From NCBI GenBank assembly GCA_963556145.1, contig OY744463.1, positions 7,626,001 to 7,690,000 on the forward strand: DNA of 64,000 nt, given 5' to 3'. Below, piece after piece: positions 38,661 through 50,003 of this stretch. This DNA is from Hygrocybe punicea. Taxonomy: Eukaryota; Basidiomycota; Agaricomycetes; Agaricales; Hygrophoraceae. The position numbers and the translations under genes are program-made. Below the pieces are notes generated by a model, which saw only the letters and a list, made by a program, of their open reading frames with translations, was not told where the DNA came from and ran no database searches. Position 1 is the first letter of the stretch. Every line of letters starts with the position of its first letter.

Positions 38661-39994
38661 TCGTTATCTCGGACGATTTGTGGCCAATAGTTTTGGCGTA
38701 GGTCCTCAGACGCACGGATATGGGCCATACAATGGCGCGCACAATATGAGAGCAAAGGTTATCGTTCGAAGAGGGGCAAAAACGATTGGATCGGTTTTGT
38801 CGGTTTAACGTGCGCAAAGTCACTAAGAAGCAAGTACCGTGGACAAGCTTCTGCCAGCCAAGCATGCTCTTCTTTTTTGAAGTTTCTGCGGCCGCTGTAT
38901 ATGACAATGTGGAGGATTTCTGCACGAGGGCGTTGTGTGAGGAGAGGGTGCATTTATAACGACAAAGCGCCCTAAACAATCAAGCTGATTCTGCGTCAAC
39001 GATTCCAGCAGGCCATGGGTTGCAAAGCTCAAAAGTGGCATGGTTTCCATGCCTGCTGGAAACTTTACAATCAGTCGAAGGCCGACAGTGTGACATTAAT
39101 GGTCTCACCAATTACAAGGGAAGTTCAAGTTGCAACTCGGAAAATCTACACCTGTCAATCGCAGGCGAGCATTCGGACTGCCTTCAAGCCGAAACTCACC
39201 GAGGCTGAAGCGCTGAAGCTTGAAGCATCACACCCCTGGTTTAGACTTGGGCTCTCACCTCACGTTCCGAAATCCAGGTATCAGCCTTGGTTGGCTAGGT
39301 TGCCAGCAGAAACATACTATGCCACTGAAGGCTGGGAACCGAATAGGTCCGACTCGGAACTCTACACTTGCCAACACCTGTCAGCCGAGCATTCGCGGTC
39401 TCCGACTCCCAAATTAGAATTTCCAAAAAAGTGACGGAAACTCACAGAGTCTGTCTGAAGCAGGTATGTGATGCAAAAGCATAGCTCCGTTTCGTTTACT
39501 GTGGAGCAACTGTCCGACATTGTCGGCGTGGTTTTAGTACGTACAGTGCTGCTTACAAGACATGGCTTTCCACTGATCATTTGCACTGGTTAGTTTCACA
39601 ACCTGAACAATGGCTGAGAGCGTTCCTGCACCGTCCGACTCTGTAGAATTGGCTCTCGGGTCTTGGTTCATAGGCGGTTGGTATTTTCGTCTCCATCGAT
39701 GCGAATCGTTGAGTCTCGTGCTTAACCTGCAATTCAACAACAGTGATATCGATTGCTGCGTACGTTTTTGGTTCTTGTGATATTGCAACTTGCATTAAAA
39801 TGTAGCAGTGTATGGGGGTTATCATGTGTCCAGACATATACATTTTACATGCGCAATCCTGGAGATCGACTATTTCTTCGGATTCTGGTCAGATTTCGCA
39901 GTATAACTTTATCTCACATCCTCTGAATCATGTTTTTGTAGATCGGATTCCTCTGGCAAGCGATCTATAGGGTATTGTCCATGGCATTCCTGAT
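38661..39994. other. No supported gene; relic and intergenic sequence
   Basis: The segment holds only short open frames without recognisable domains. A short motif of about 30 bp (tctacac.tg.ca followed by gagcattcg) occurs twice, near 39,150 and 39,360. The left part may contain further decayed ankyrin sequence on the minus strand. I see no RNA gene. Confidence 0.4.
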
Positions 39995-41691
39995 CATATG
40001 ACCGTTGTCATTAGGTGTCTCAATACGTCTACCTTTTGTCTGAATGTTTACTCGGCTTATTTCTTCCTCGTCACTGAGTATGGTCACCCTGCATCGCTGA
40101 CAGTCAACGTCTGGTAAGAGTTTTCCTTCGTTTTGAAACCCCTGTAACCTTTTAAATTATTCCTCCAGGAGTTTGTGGGTGAGGGGCAAAACATCATATC
40201 TTATTCATGCAAAGTGCAAATTGATATAACTTTGGGTTGTCCAAAGATCAATCCCATGTTGGGGGTGAGTGCGATGGGTATGTCAAGGTACCCAGCACTG
40301 AGTTACATTCTGTAATTAAAAGGGAGTTGTGGAGTTCATCATTCGGAGGTCTGCGAATTCAAAAAATGTTGTAACCCAGTGCTGATTCCTCAGTGACAGC
40401 ATGTTTACGCGTCGTGTATATCTGCGTGAGTGAATATACGATCTCAATTTGTCGTCGCTTGCTCATTCCCTGATTTATAGTCAGCAACAAGAACAAGCCG
40501 CTCACCACTGCCCTCGTGAGTGAGCACACTCATGCTGGTGTTCCGCTTCTTATCTTTTGGACAGGTGGTCCTATCACTCTTTGCCCTAGGTGTGAATCCA
40601 CTTATATTTAATTTTTCGGGCTGATGTAGATTTTTTTCTTTCTTCCCTAGCCTGTTTTGAATGTATGTCTTATTGCTCTTAAATAGAAAATGAAAAATGC
40701 TAATCAACTGCAGATCTCGGCGCCGTAATGTTGGTATATTCGTAATGACTGCAAGTCCAAAACCCTGATGCACACAATTATCTGCATAGAGCCATGGAGA
40801 AGGATGGCATTCGTCTGAGGCTAACTCAGCTAGGTGGCATATTGATGTACTCTTCGGTAACCGCCGTGGAGTTCTGCATAGCTGTTTCGTTATGTTACTA
40901 CCTCTACACATCAAGGGGTGGTTTTCGCAGGCATGTCACCTTTGTAATAGCCCATTCACCGTGTGATTTCAAAGAAACTTACTTTCACAGGACGAACTCG
41001 ATCATTTACACTCTAATGTTATATTCTGTTAATACTGGTGAGTCTCTAAAAAGATTTTATCATCCTGCAATCTATCTGACTCCAAGCGGTAAATAAGGCT
41101 TGATCGTCTTGTAGGTTCCCTTCTGTTTTCCACATGTGTTTCGCAAGTCTCATTGTATTCGTCTCTGCAGTTTCTTCTCAACCGCAGCAATTATACTGGT
41201 GAGCAGAATATGATCTCCGTTGTCAAGGAGGTTTAATATTATGTTCAGAACCAATATGTTTTGAGCGTTGCTATCATTTTGGTTGGGCTCTTTAATAAAT
41301 GTACGTGCATCATATTTGAGCGATCCTTGACGGTTCTCACTGTTTCCATCCAGTGTATTTCTGTTGTTACCTGGCCTCGTGCGCTTCCTGGTTGTTATCG
41401 GTATCAAACAGAAAAACTAATTTAGTTTTTTGATTCCCCCCCATGTCGGTACTTAGGTTGAATGCACGGGAGGATCTTCGAAGAGGAATTGACAGCGACG
41501 ATCATTTTTCAATACAACTGTCCCAAGTGGCCCCGTCCACCACACGCTCAAAACCTGCGGGAGCTAGGGAAAAGGTTGGCCCTCCACATATTGGTAAATC
41601 TGCATCTCTGATTCACTCCGGTTCATATCAATATATTCAGGAGGGCGTATCAGTATTGCAGACCATTGAACTATCCGTTGATGCAATGTAA
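39995..41691 (+). pseudogene. DUF6534-like multi-pass membrane protein gene, probably degenerate
   Basis: Several pieces resemble the agaricomycete DUF6534 family, integral membrane proteins of unknown function. In order they are: SAYFFLVTEYGHPASLTVNVW near 40,050, followed by a good donor (gtaaga) and an acceptor near 40,170; a segment with LTQLGGILMYSSVTAVEF and CIAVSLCYYLYTSRGGF (40,825 to 40,930); TNSIIYTLMLYSVNTG (about 40,994 to 41,041), joined to the previous piece by a plausible intron with acceptor ttcacag; and LNARE followed by a polar tail (41,455 to 41,691, ending in TAA). CYYL..SR..F, TNSII..LMLY..NTG and LNARE are family hallmarks. The pieces between them, including the expected membrane segments before LNARE, are not readable in one frame, so I call it a pseudogene. 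It could be a diverged gene with many introns. Confidence 0.5.
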
Positions 41692-42318
41692 TTCGACTGT
41701 TCCCCGGCCTTCGGATAGTGATGCCTTGACTTGCAAGGTCCGCCTTCCTGGGTTTAGGTTTGGCAAGGATTTTTATTTCGAATATTGATGGTAAATAGAG
41801 TAGCAGATGGCATATAGAGACAGATTACGTGCCAATGAGTGACGGCAAGAGTGTTCTAGTAGGTCATTCGTAATTCGTGAGCCAGATTCCACCGGATGTC
41901 AGGGCAAAGGTGAGAGCATATTCTTGCTATCATAACTCAACGGAAGGAAATTACCTTTCTCGCTCCTTGCTGGTCTAGACTCAGATTCGGTCTGCACACG
42001 GTTCGAGATCGAGGTTGACCAACCGTCTGAGTCAGTGCAATCCTTCAAGCTTCAAGACTGTACCGTCGCATTTCATTTCTGGGACAGTCTTTTTGCATCG
42101 GTTGCCTTGGGTTGGTACTGGGACGGAGCTGGCACGATTATTTGTTGATGACATGATGCTCAACCATGTGGCTACTATCTTGCTTGGTTTCTTTTTCCCC
42201 CTGTTTTTCCCTTCATCTTCGCGATGCCCCTTTGGTTACCACAGGTTGTATGCGGTTAGGACCGTCAGACCTGGGGCCTCAGGATCCATTCATCCGAGAA
42301 AATGGAGGTGTCGGTATG
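41692..42318. other. No supported gene
   Basis: There are short open frames on both strands without domain-like content, and no repeat or RNA gene that I can recognise. Confidence 0.4.
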
Positions 42319-42780
42319 CTACAAGTTGTCTGGATCATTGAAATTGAAACGAGGGGCGGGGTCGAGGAATGAAAAGATTTTGTGCTCGTGAATTTCCCAA
42401 CGAAACGGGGCAGCATCCAGGGTGAGGATTAACAGTGGGATTGTGTTAGACTGAGACGCGTGAACTGAAGACAGGGTTGGTGTGCGATTCCAGAGTTGGA
42501 GGGTCCGTTGATACATCCGCCTAACTCTCACCTGGTTTTTCTAACCACTCGTCATCTTCTTCACCATCCTCATCCTGTATCCGAGGCGAGAAGCTCAATA
42601 GGAGATATTTTTCGGACTGTGCATCCAAAATGATGTCCTTCGAAGCTTGTGAATCAGATCGTCAGCGCATATGGCATTCCACTGGCCCTCCAGTAGTCCG
42701 ACGTCGAATAAGGATGTATCTGTGGTACTGATGGATTGAATTTCGACAGGGTGGGGGAATGTAAATTTTGCACAATCCAT
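42319..42780 (-). CDS. Possible hypothetical two-exon gene
   Basis: An ATG at 42,780 opens 61 codons (to 42,595) with protein-like composition, beginning MDCAKFTFPHPVEIQSIS. A second open stretch (42,319 to about 42,530) contains PLLILTLDAAPFRWEIHEH and KIFSFLDPAPRFNFNDPDN. An intron between them is needed, and I could not fix its borders. The start lies 147 bp from the divergently transcribed F-box gene, which would suit a shared promoter. No domain is recognised. It could equally be non-coding. Confidence 0.28.
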
Positions 42781-42927
42781 AGTGCTAGGAAATCGTGAAG
42801 ATGAAAGCGAATCTGAACTTTGAAATTTTATGTAAGGAAGGGTTGCGAACTTGTTGCGTAGGCGCGTAGGGGCAAAGTTTTTCGTGAGTTTGGTGGCACT
42901 GGCAGAGCCTCTTGATTTTCAATCAAC
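42781..42927. promoter_or_regulatory. Upstream region of the F-box gene, possibly bidirectional
   Basis: This 147-bp gap lies between the ATG at 42,928 (+) and the candidate ATG at 42,780 (-). No clear TATA box is visible. The role is inferred only from position. Confidence 0.35.
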
Positions 42928-45180
42928 ATGGACCTTGAAGGAGAAGTCTTGAATGACACTTATCCGACGACATTCTCCCCTCCAGAACTACAACTGTACG
43001 AGTTGAGTGAATACCGTGCACAGTGCCGTGAATGGGAGATTCGACAAGACAAGACCGACTCGATACCAGCCTACAGGGTTGGATATGATCGCAAGACCTA
43101 TCGCCTGCTGCGATTTTTCCGATCTGTGCAAGGATTTTTGACGGTTGGCGTAACACATAATATATAGCGTGTTCTTATAGCTGATGGTTCTCTACAGGGC
43201 TCCTTGGATCTGACAGGACGTCATTGGCCGGTATGTTCGTGGAGAGGAAGCATATTTAGATCCTTGTTGATGACTGCTTCAAGCGCTGCGTCTCGCTCAT
43301 GACTCGATGGAACCGATTTCTTGCGGATTTCAACGAGGTTAGCCTCAACGTCACACCATTCGAGTACGAAAAAGCCGATTTAGAGGGCAATCTTCACACA
43401 TGCACTCACTACAAGATGTCGGATGTCGATAGTTGGCAGCGTTTCCAAGCAAAATGGCGGATGCCATTCGCCTGTTCTTACGATACCCCATTGCGCTGGA
43501 CCCGTAAGTCCAGAATCAGCCTTTGTCCTTGTGCCTACGTTTACACTCATATCTTCAGGCGAGGTGCTTCAGACATTAGCCGAACATCCGGCTGTCAAAA
43601 TTCAGAAGATTTGTCTACTCGATCTACCTGTGGAGTTGTTGGACAAGATTATGAGCGTGATTGTTTCTATCAGCGGCCTACCAAAAGCCCGGCTCTTGTC
43701 CAGTACCTGCCGGCACCTGCGTAGTGTTGGACGACGGTACATCTTTACGAGCCGAACGCTTTCATTGGACAATGCGGAAGATCGGGATTCGGACGCTGAT
43801 CTAGCTTCAGACCTCCATGGTGTCGCTTTACGTGCCAAGGCAAAACTCTTGAACACCACCGAGTTCCTTCTCAGTCGACCTGACTTGACCACATGTCTGC
43901 GAAGTCTCTTCATCGCGAATCATTGGTCCCCACTGATGACCGATTCCTCGTGGATGGGTGATTTCGATATCACAACCGTCGACCCTACATTTTACACTCC
44001 AATTTTACAGGATCTCGGACTGGTTCTTCGGGCCAGTCATAACTTGACTGACTTGACTCTTCTGGGTATTGACATTCATGTGGATTTCCTTCACACCATC
44101 TCCCAATTCCAGAGCCTACATTCCGTGAAATACCAGCTATGCCAAATTGCTCAGGCTTCTCAAGTACGCGTTGTTGCCGGTGAGGTACCGATGTCCCAGA
44201 CAGTTCTTAATCTTGAACTCGTCCTAGGCGCACGCGAGTCATGGAGTCTTTGGCACACACTCCTCCTATATTCCCAACTTGGCAGCTTGTCGGTAGGGGG
44301 TGAGTTCAATTTCCCGAGTCCGCCAGAACAGTTACTGCAACAGCATAACCCTTTTCAAACCCTTGAACGTGTTTATCTGTTTGACTTCCCCTTTCGATAC
44401 ATTTCGCAACTCAACGCATGGCTGAGTGCGGCTGCGATGGTGGGGCCCGGACTTGGGTTGACCCATTTCAAGCTCCATGCTAGAGGGGGAATCAGGGATT
44501 TCGAGTTGTTCCGCCTTCTGAATGCTCTACAGACAGCACCCTTGCAAGTTCTGGTGCTGGATGGCCTTCGAGACGGCAAAACCGAGCTTATCGATCACAT
44601 CTCACAGACATTCCCAAATCTTCTGGGCTTGACTCTTATCCGAAGTCATAACGATTGGCAAAGCAAGCAAAAGCTGACCCCGTGGCTGCATCCATCCTGG
44701 GTGTACGCGCCTCACCTTTCATCCTTCGGTCGTTTACGTCACTTTGGCTGGAACTTCGAGTATCAATCTTTGGACCCAACCCCCTCTATCATGACACAGT
44801 TTGAGAATGATTTTGCAGATCGAGACTCGTTCGAAGAAGAGGACCAATATTATTTTCGTGACCATCATGTGATGGCCTTGCCGTTTGCCGTCCACTGTGC
44901 CACTTTGAAAACCTTCGCCATTGTAGACCAATTGGTGTGCTTGGTATCTCGCACGCCGAACGGAAGTCTACTGGTGGATAGTGATATTCGAAATTTGACG
45001 TTGGAATCCCTGTGGAACCCAAGTTTCCTCGGTTGGCCACTGATTCTTCCAGAGGAGGAACCTAGTTTGTGTTTTCTTCTTCTTCCTTCTGTGCTTGGTT
45101 GGCACACTCATCACCGACGCATCACCACCCTTAGCAGCACTTCTATGACCAAGACGGTTTATTCCATCATTAAGAAGTAA
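42928..45180 (+). CDS. F-box protein with leucine-rich C-terminal region
   Basis: This is a predicted substrate receptor of an SCF (Skp1-Cullin-F-box) ubiquitin ligase. My gene model has four exons: 42,928-43,149, 43,198-43,230, 43,284-43,503 and 43,559-45,180. The introns are 48, 53 and 55 nt, have GT-AG ends and keep the frame; the last has donor gtaagt and acceptor cttcag. The N-terminal part is a charged region of unknown role. The F-box follows in exon 4 as KICLLDLPVELLDKIMSV, then a conserved helix with LLSSTCRHLRSVGRRYIF. The remaining 450 or so residues are rich in Leu and have spaced LxxLxL-like strands, typical of the large agaricomycete F-box/LRR-like families. The last 40 residues are Thr/Ser-rich and could hide another intron. 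The target is unknown. Confidence 0.82.
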
Positions 45181-46798
45181 CATTTGGATCTGTTTCGCAG
45201 CGTAGGTTCTTTCTTGCGAGCCTTGTTTGGATGTGTCGGATGTTGAACCGAGATACTCATAATGAATTCCTGAAATGTGATAACAAAATTTGATATCGTC
45301 TGGGAGAACCCAAAGACAAATATCATTGATGCGAGGCAATAATAATGAACCAACTATAAAATGGGGACCATACCCGCGATCCAGCAGTGTTTGTAGTTGC
45401 GCGATCGGACTTCTGATGCCTGCATAGGATTACGGTGACGCCTCATCCTTGCATCACCCAAGATACTTGAAAAGTTTCGTAGTGCGGGTATTGAGTTCAG
45501 CATATTCCTCGTTCAAGTGTACGCCCGGTAGTCGCAGACTGTGGTATTGTAGTCGTCACAATTTCGGGGTTAATAATAATAACTCACCACAGCGAACATC
45601 CTCCTCTGTTCAGATCTGTTCCCGTCCAGGGCCGGTGACCGGGTCTTCACCTGCACCGGCACCATCCTGTATAAATCAGGATGATAAAATTAGTGCAACG
45701 CCTGCGATATCCTTTGTCATGGCGTCAAGGTCAGTGCCTGAATGCCTAAGCACCTCAGAGAATCGATAACGATTGAACGGGTGCTCCAACTTCCAAGGTG
45801 ATAAGAGAATCCATTGCTTGACGCTACTAGCCTGAGCCTAGTATCCTTCTCGAATGTTCTCGCAGTTGTGGGTCTGCAATTGTCAGGAGGATCATATGAT
45901 CCATTTGATGTCCCGGGCTTGCTGAGGTAAAATCTGTAATCATTCCGCGCCAAGGGCCTCCACACCTACATAAAAAATGGCGCGTGACCGTTGTCTGATT
46001 TCTGTGGATGCTGGTCGACTTCCAGCCGAGATTCGAAAAGTCTATTCGGTTCGCGGAGGTGGTAAAGGCCAAATGACCAAAGCGGCACTCCGTCTCCAGG
46101 ACAGCTGTATTAAACGACCCCGTCTGTTATCTCCTTGAGCATAAGATGGTCGAAGGATTGTCCTGAGTGATTGTATCGGAGCCCCTTTACAGTCTGCAAG
46201 CGGTTGCGTGATGCTCCTTTTTCTGCTGATTTTCTGTGTAGAAACGCGATTAAAGGACTATGCCAGTTTTGGATGGCTGAATATGGCTGGCGGCGACACG
46301 TGCGAATTATTATTATGCGACACTCCAGATTCGACGGCGACAAGGCTGCTGCCCTGAATATTATTTGTTGTGTTCTTTCTTTCTCCCCACGACAACCTCC
46401 GCCTTGACAGGCTCTACCCTCCCCCATGCACACCGGCGCTACGAGAAACCTTGGACCCGTACGACATTGCTTCGGTAGATTCTTCACGCCAGCCTTGCGT
46501 AAACGTCCTCCCAGGTCAGGTTTTTTTCTCGCACAAAGGGGGTCTCTCAGCCTTTCAGCGTGGTAGCCCACGCAGAGCCTTTGGTCCTCATAGGTTGTTG
46601 AGGACAACTCTCACCTTTGCTGGGTGGTAGATGAAGAGTCGGTTGTCGTCCTGTAGTGATGGCTGCGTGAGAGTATTGGACCCCTCATCTCCAGGTCGGC
46701 TGTCAGAGCCTGCCTCGGTCTTCGGTCACTGTTTACCTATATCTCCAAGTACCCGTCTCACACGGTTTGATCGTTCTTACCTTTTTTTTTTTCACCAG
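45181..46798. other. Intergenic region, possibly with the first exon of the next F-box gene
   Basis: No coding sequence with a recognisable domain is found between 45,181 and 46,600. Just before 46,799 is a strong 3' splice signal: a run of T from about 46,780 followed by caccag ending at 46,798. The next gene therefore has an upstream exon in this interval. An ATG at 46,631 opens a frame, but no donor I tried joins it in phase, so exon 1 is not placed. Confidence 0.5.
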
Positions 46799-48236
46799 AA
46801 ATTCATCGTCTCAACCTTTCAAAGACAAACACCTCCACCGCTTTATCCCTCGGCTACCTCTCGAGTTATGGATCAAGATTATCCGCGAAGCAACCGCTAT
46901 GATCCCCGATCCCCTCGAAATCACACATGGCGTAACCTTCCTCGAATCCACGCCTTGCAAACTCCAAGACTACTTCACCTCCATGCGAATGAAACGAAAA
47001 TTCTCCCTCGTCAGCAAGCTCTGGTACCGTTTTACTCAGGAGGTTCTCTATGAATTCATCTGGATCAGCCGCGCCAGCCAAGCCAAGGCTCTAGCATTTA
47101 CTTTCCTTTCGCAAGTCCATGTGCAGCACGTTCGTTCCAGCGGGCTGTATGTACGTCGTTTGCACATCGAGACATCCACCTTAGAACGCTGCGCGCCTGA
47201 AGACCTCAGGAATATTCTTGATTATACCCCACGGCTTGTCGTGTATTCAGACTATTGTTCGGTTCGACGGAGCATGTACCAGGAAGAGTGCGATCGCCGG
47301 AGCTCTCCAGAACAACTCTTCTCATTGCTTACTCATCCGAACAACAATCTCCGCAGGCTTTCATGGACGAACTATGACGATGTCTCTTTCCATCCACACA
47401 TGTCGCCTATGCTCAAAACTACGGCAGCCAACCTCGAGTATCTAGAACTGTCCTTCTGCTCTCCAAACTTACCACATTTGTTGGAATCCGCCATTCCTTT
47501 TCCTTGTCCCAACATGGCCATTGCCATCTCCCTTCCTGTGCTCCGTTCACTTAAAGTCACGCTCGACAACGGCACATTTGCCGACCTTGCAACGTGGGAG
47601 ATGCCTCAGCTCTCGAACTTATCTGTAGTTTCTTCAGATTTCAGCTACGCCGGCGATGGTTTCTCGCGCTTCTTCCGCGTGCATGGACCCAAGCTGGTTC
47701 AGCTCGAGCTAGGGCATTCCTCATCGACAATCGAGGAGCACTACCACACCCTACCATCACAACATCACCAACAGCCCATTCCCCTCGCGGAATGGTGTCC
47801 AAATCTCCACGAATTCATCTGCTCTGCCGACGCAGAGTGGAACTGGCAAAACCCCGATTGGATCGCGCCCCACATCCTCCTCCCAACACACCCCCAGCTC
47901 GAACTCATCGGCATCCGGGACATCGACAAACGCCTGATCGACGACGCTGCTGTGGTGCCGTCGGCTCCGCTGTGGGACGATGCACCATTCTTCCCCCTCT
48001 TGGAACAGCTATCGTCGTTGATGCAGACTCAGGCGTTCCCCTCGCTCAGATACATAAGGGACCTCAGCGATACCTCTGATGCGATGAGGCGCCAGCCGCA
48101 GATGCGAGTGATGAAGTTCTGGCTGAACGTGCTGCAGCGTTGCCAGGAACGCCAAATTTGGTTGGAGGATTGTCGTGGGGTGAACGTGAGGTCGCGAGAC
48201 CTCATGCGAGCGAGCCTGAACAGTCTGAATCTGTAG
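46799..48236 (+). CDS. F-box protein, main exon
   Basis: This long exon encodes an F-box protein of a well-conserved agaricomycete type. The F-box begins with LPLELWIKIIREAT, is interrupted by a short insertion (DPLEITHGVTFLES), and continues with RKFSLVSKLWYRFTQEVLYE and FIWISRASQAKAL. The rest has the layout expected of leucine-rich-like repeats (for example NLRRLSWTNYDDVSF, LEYLELSFCSPNLP, LRSLKVTLDNGTF). A conserved C-terminal block holds CPNLHEFICSADAEWNWQNP and FPSLRYIRDLS. The stop is TAG at 48,234. The coding frame is open from 46,767, but that part is the polypyrimidine tract of an intron, so I start at the acceptor. The true start codon lies upstream and is not located. The product probably docks on Skp1 and selects a target for ubiquitination; the target is unknown. 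Confidence 0.8.
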
Positions 48237-48497
48237 TCATGTGCTGCTTCTCCACACTCTTGGACATCTCGGACACTCAACGATACCATCATCCATCCAA
48301 CTTGATTAGATCCATATGTTTTGCATTTTTTGGTTTCTTGTTTTTTTTTGGGTTGTACTTCTTACAGGGACAAGGTCACAAATGTACCCAGTTATTAGAT
48401 TTGGCGGGCCGATGTTATCGACTCGGATGTATTATACTATGGCGTCAAAATTATTATTATAAATCTATATTTACATGTAAGCTTTGCCCGCATATCG
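48237..48497. other. Short intergenic region between two genes on the same strand
   Basis: These 261 bp hold the 3' untranslated region of the F-box gene and the promoter of the phosducin-like gene. There is a T-rich run near 48,340 and an AT-rich stretch (attattattataaatc) near 48,451. No separate gene is seen. Confidence 0.5.
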
Positions 48498-49698
48498 ATG
48501 GTTCGTTTCCTTCTTTGTGGGTAGTGCATAAATCCGACTAACCTGCACAGTGCGCAGACCTTGAAGCCCTCGTTCTCTCAGGGGAACTTTTCGATGGACC
48601 CCCTTCTCCCGATGCCGGCTGGCACGATGACGAGCAGTCCATAAGCGATGACTCCAACTCTGACGCCGAACGCAGCAGAGCGGTCGATCGGACACTAGTA
48701 CATGACTCTCAGAGGGGCCAGCAGTCCATCGGCATGGGACCTGGGCGCACTGGTGTCAAGGGTGTCATCCGCGACCGCGACGAGGCCACGTCCATCGATC
48801 GCTCAGCTCGCGCGAAAGAGATCGAGCAGCTGAATAAGGATATGGAGAAGGCAGGTCTCGGTGGGAAGACTTTCCTTGAGGAGGAGCGCGAGCGGGAGTG
48901 GGAGAAGGACGGGGACGGTGATGGACAGCGGTGGCGCCAGTGGTTGGATACGAATGTGGATATATTTGGTCGGCAGAGGGGGGGCAGGTTTGGGCATTTG
49001 AGGGAGGTTGGAAGGGATGGTTTCGTGGATGCTGTCGAGCAAGAGGAGAGGGGTGTTTGGGTCGTGATACATTTATACGAGCCGGTGCGTTATTTTATTT
49101 TATTTTATTCATTCCTTGCGTTGAAAATTCAACCTCCATGTGCTGTTGGTTTTATGGCTATAAAGCTATTAGAAAGGTGTGCTTCCTTAGATGATACCCT
49201 TGCCCGCCTCGCCCGAGTGCACCCTGGAACGAAATTTCTCCGTTCCCGGGCATCATCACTTGGTTTTGCCTTAATCGTATCTCCTAGGCCAAAATCATCA
49301 TCTTGCCCTTTGCCAGGCCACTACCAGGATGATGATGATGATGATGATGACGACGACGACGATGAGAATCCATACGCCGATGCCAATGCCAACGACAATA
49401 ACAATACCCACGTTGACACTGAGATGCTCCCTACTTTGCTCGTTTATCGTGATGGAGATCTTGTCCATAACTGGGTTCGCGTAGATTGGGAGGCGGGGCG
49501 AGCGGGCATCGAGGAATTGTTGTCAAAGTGGGGTCTTATCTTGCTTTTTTTTTTTCTTTCTATACTAATGATCTTCTCTATAGGCACCATATTTTGCCTG
49601 AATCAATGTTTGGGAGTGATAGTATGGGACTCGCATCTGATGACGACGACGACGAAGACGAAGACAACGACAATTTTGAACTACCTTTGAGTGATTAG
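48498..49698 (+). CDS. Phosducin-like protein (thioredoxin fold)
   Basis: Phosducin-like proteins are cytosolic co-chaperones that act with the CCT chaperonin in folding G-protein beta subunits, actin or tubulin. Diagnostic blocks are TGVKGVIRDRDEA, then AKEIEQLNKDMEKAGLGGKT, a basic/acidic helix, and the thioredoxin-like domain with NVDIFGRQRGGRFGHLREV, WVVIHLYEP, LDDTLARLARVHPGTKFLR and MLPTLLVYRDGDLVHNWVRV. The C-terminus is acidic. My model has introns at 48,501-48,550, 49,085-49,165 and 49,528-49,583. The last has a ctaat branch point and joins LLSK to HHILPES in frame. The first exon is inferred to be the ATG alone (48,498 to 48,500), with weak donor gttcgt, branch ctaac and acceptor cacag; this is the least certain part. 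An acidic poly-Asp loop (49,328 to 49,363) is an insertion in the thioredoxin domain. Confidence 0.83.
49328..49363 (+). repeat. In-frame trinucleotide run encoding 12 aspartates
   Basis: Seven gat codons followed by four gac and one gat lie inside the phosducin-like gene. Such a run is prone to length change by replication slippage without disturbing the frame. Confidence 0.9.
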
Positions 49699-50003
49699 GC
49701 TAAACTTCTCGTTATTGTGTTGGACCAAGTCCTCTCTGCGCCGTCATTTTAGTGTAAAGTCGTATTTAAAGTATTTATGTTGAATGCAGGCAATTAGTAC
49801 TTTTTATATCGACATCCTTTCATCTGCCTGGTACTTCACCCCACACACACCACCCATCGATATCTTCTTCTGGAAGCCGGTAGGTATGCCAAGTCCACAC
49901 ATAACCAGCTACCAACGTCAAACTCGTATGAACTTGCGACGCAACTCAATCACTATATCATCGTCGGTAGGCTTGTTGAGACCAGATGTCAGCACCGACT
50001 GAA
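49699..50003. other. Convergent intergenic region
   Basis: The phosducin-like gene (+) ends at 49,698 and the F-box gene (-) ends at 50,004. These 305 bp hold both 3' regions. I see no further gene. Confidence 0.5.

Noticed and set aside
39015..39434. Open frame of 139 codons on the plus strand
   Set aside because: Its composition is not domain-like, it lies in the relic zone, and it contains a duplicated short motif; chance is more likely.
40444..40914. Minus-strand open frame of 156 codons
   Set aside because: It lies antisense to the DUF6534-like segments, which have a clear family pattern on the plus strand.
45449..45769. Open frame of 106 codons between the two F-box genes
   Set aside because: No domain, no splice context and no clear homology pattern; treated as chance.
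46631..46798. ATG at 46,631 as start of the second F-box gene
   Set aside because: No GT donor that I tried joined this frame in phase with the acceptor at 46,798, so it is not used.
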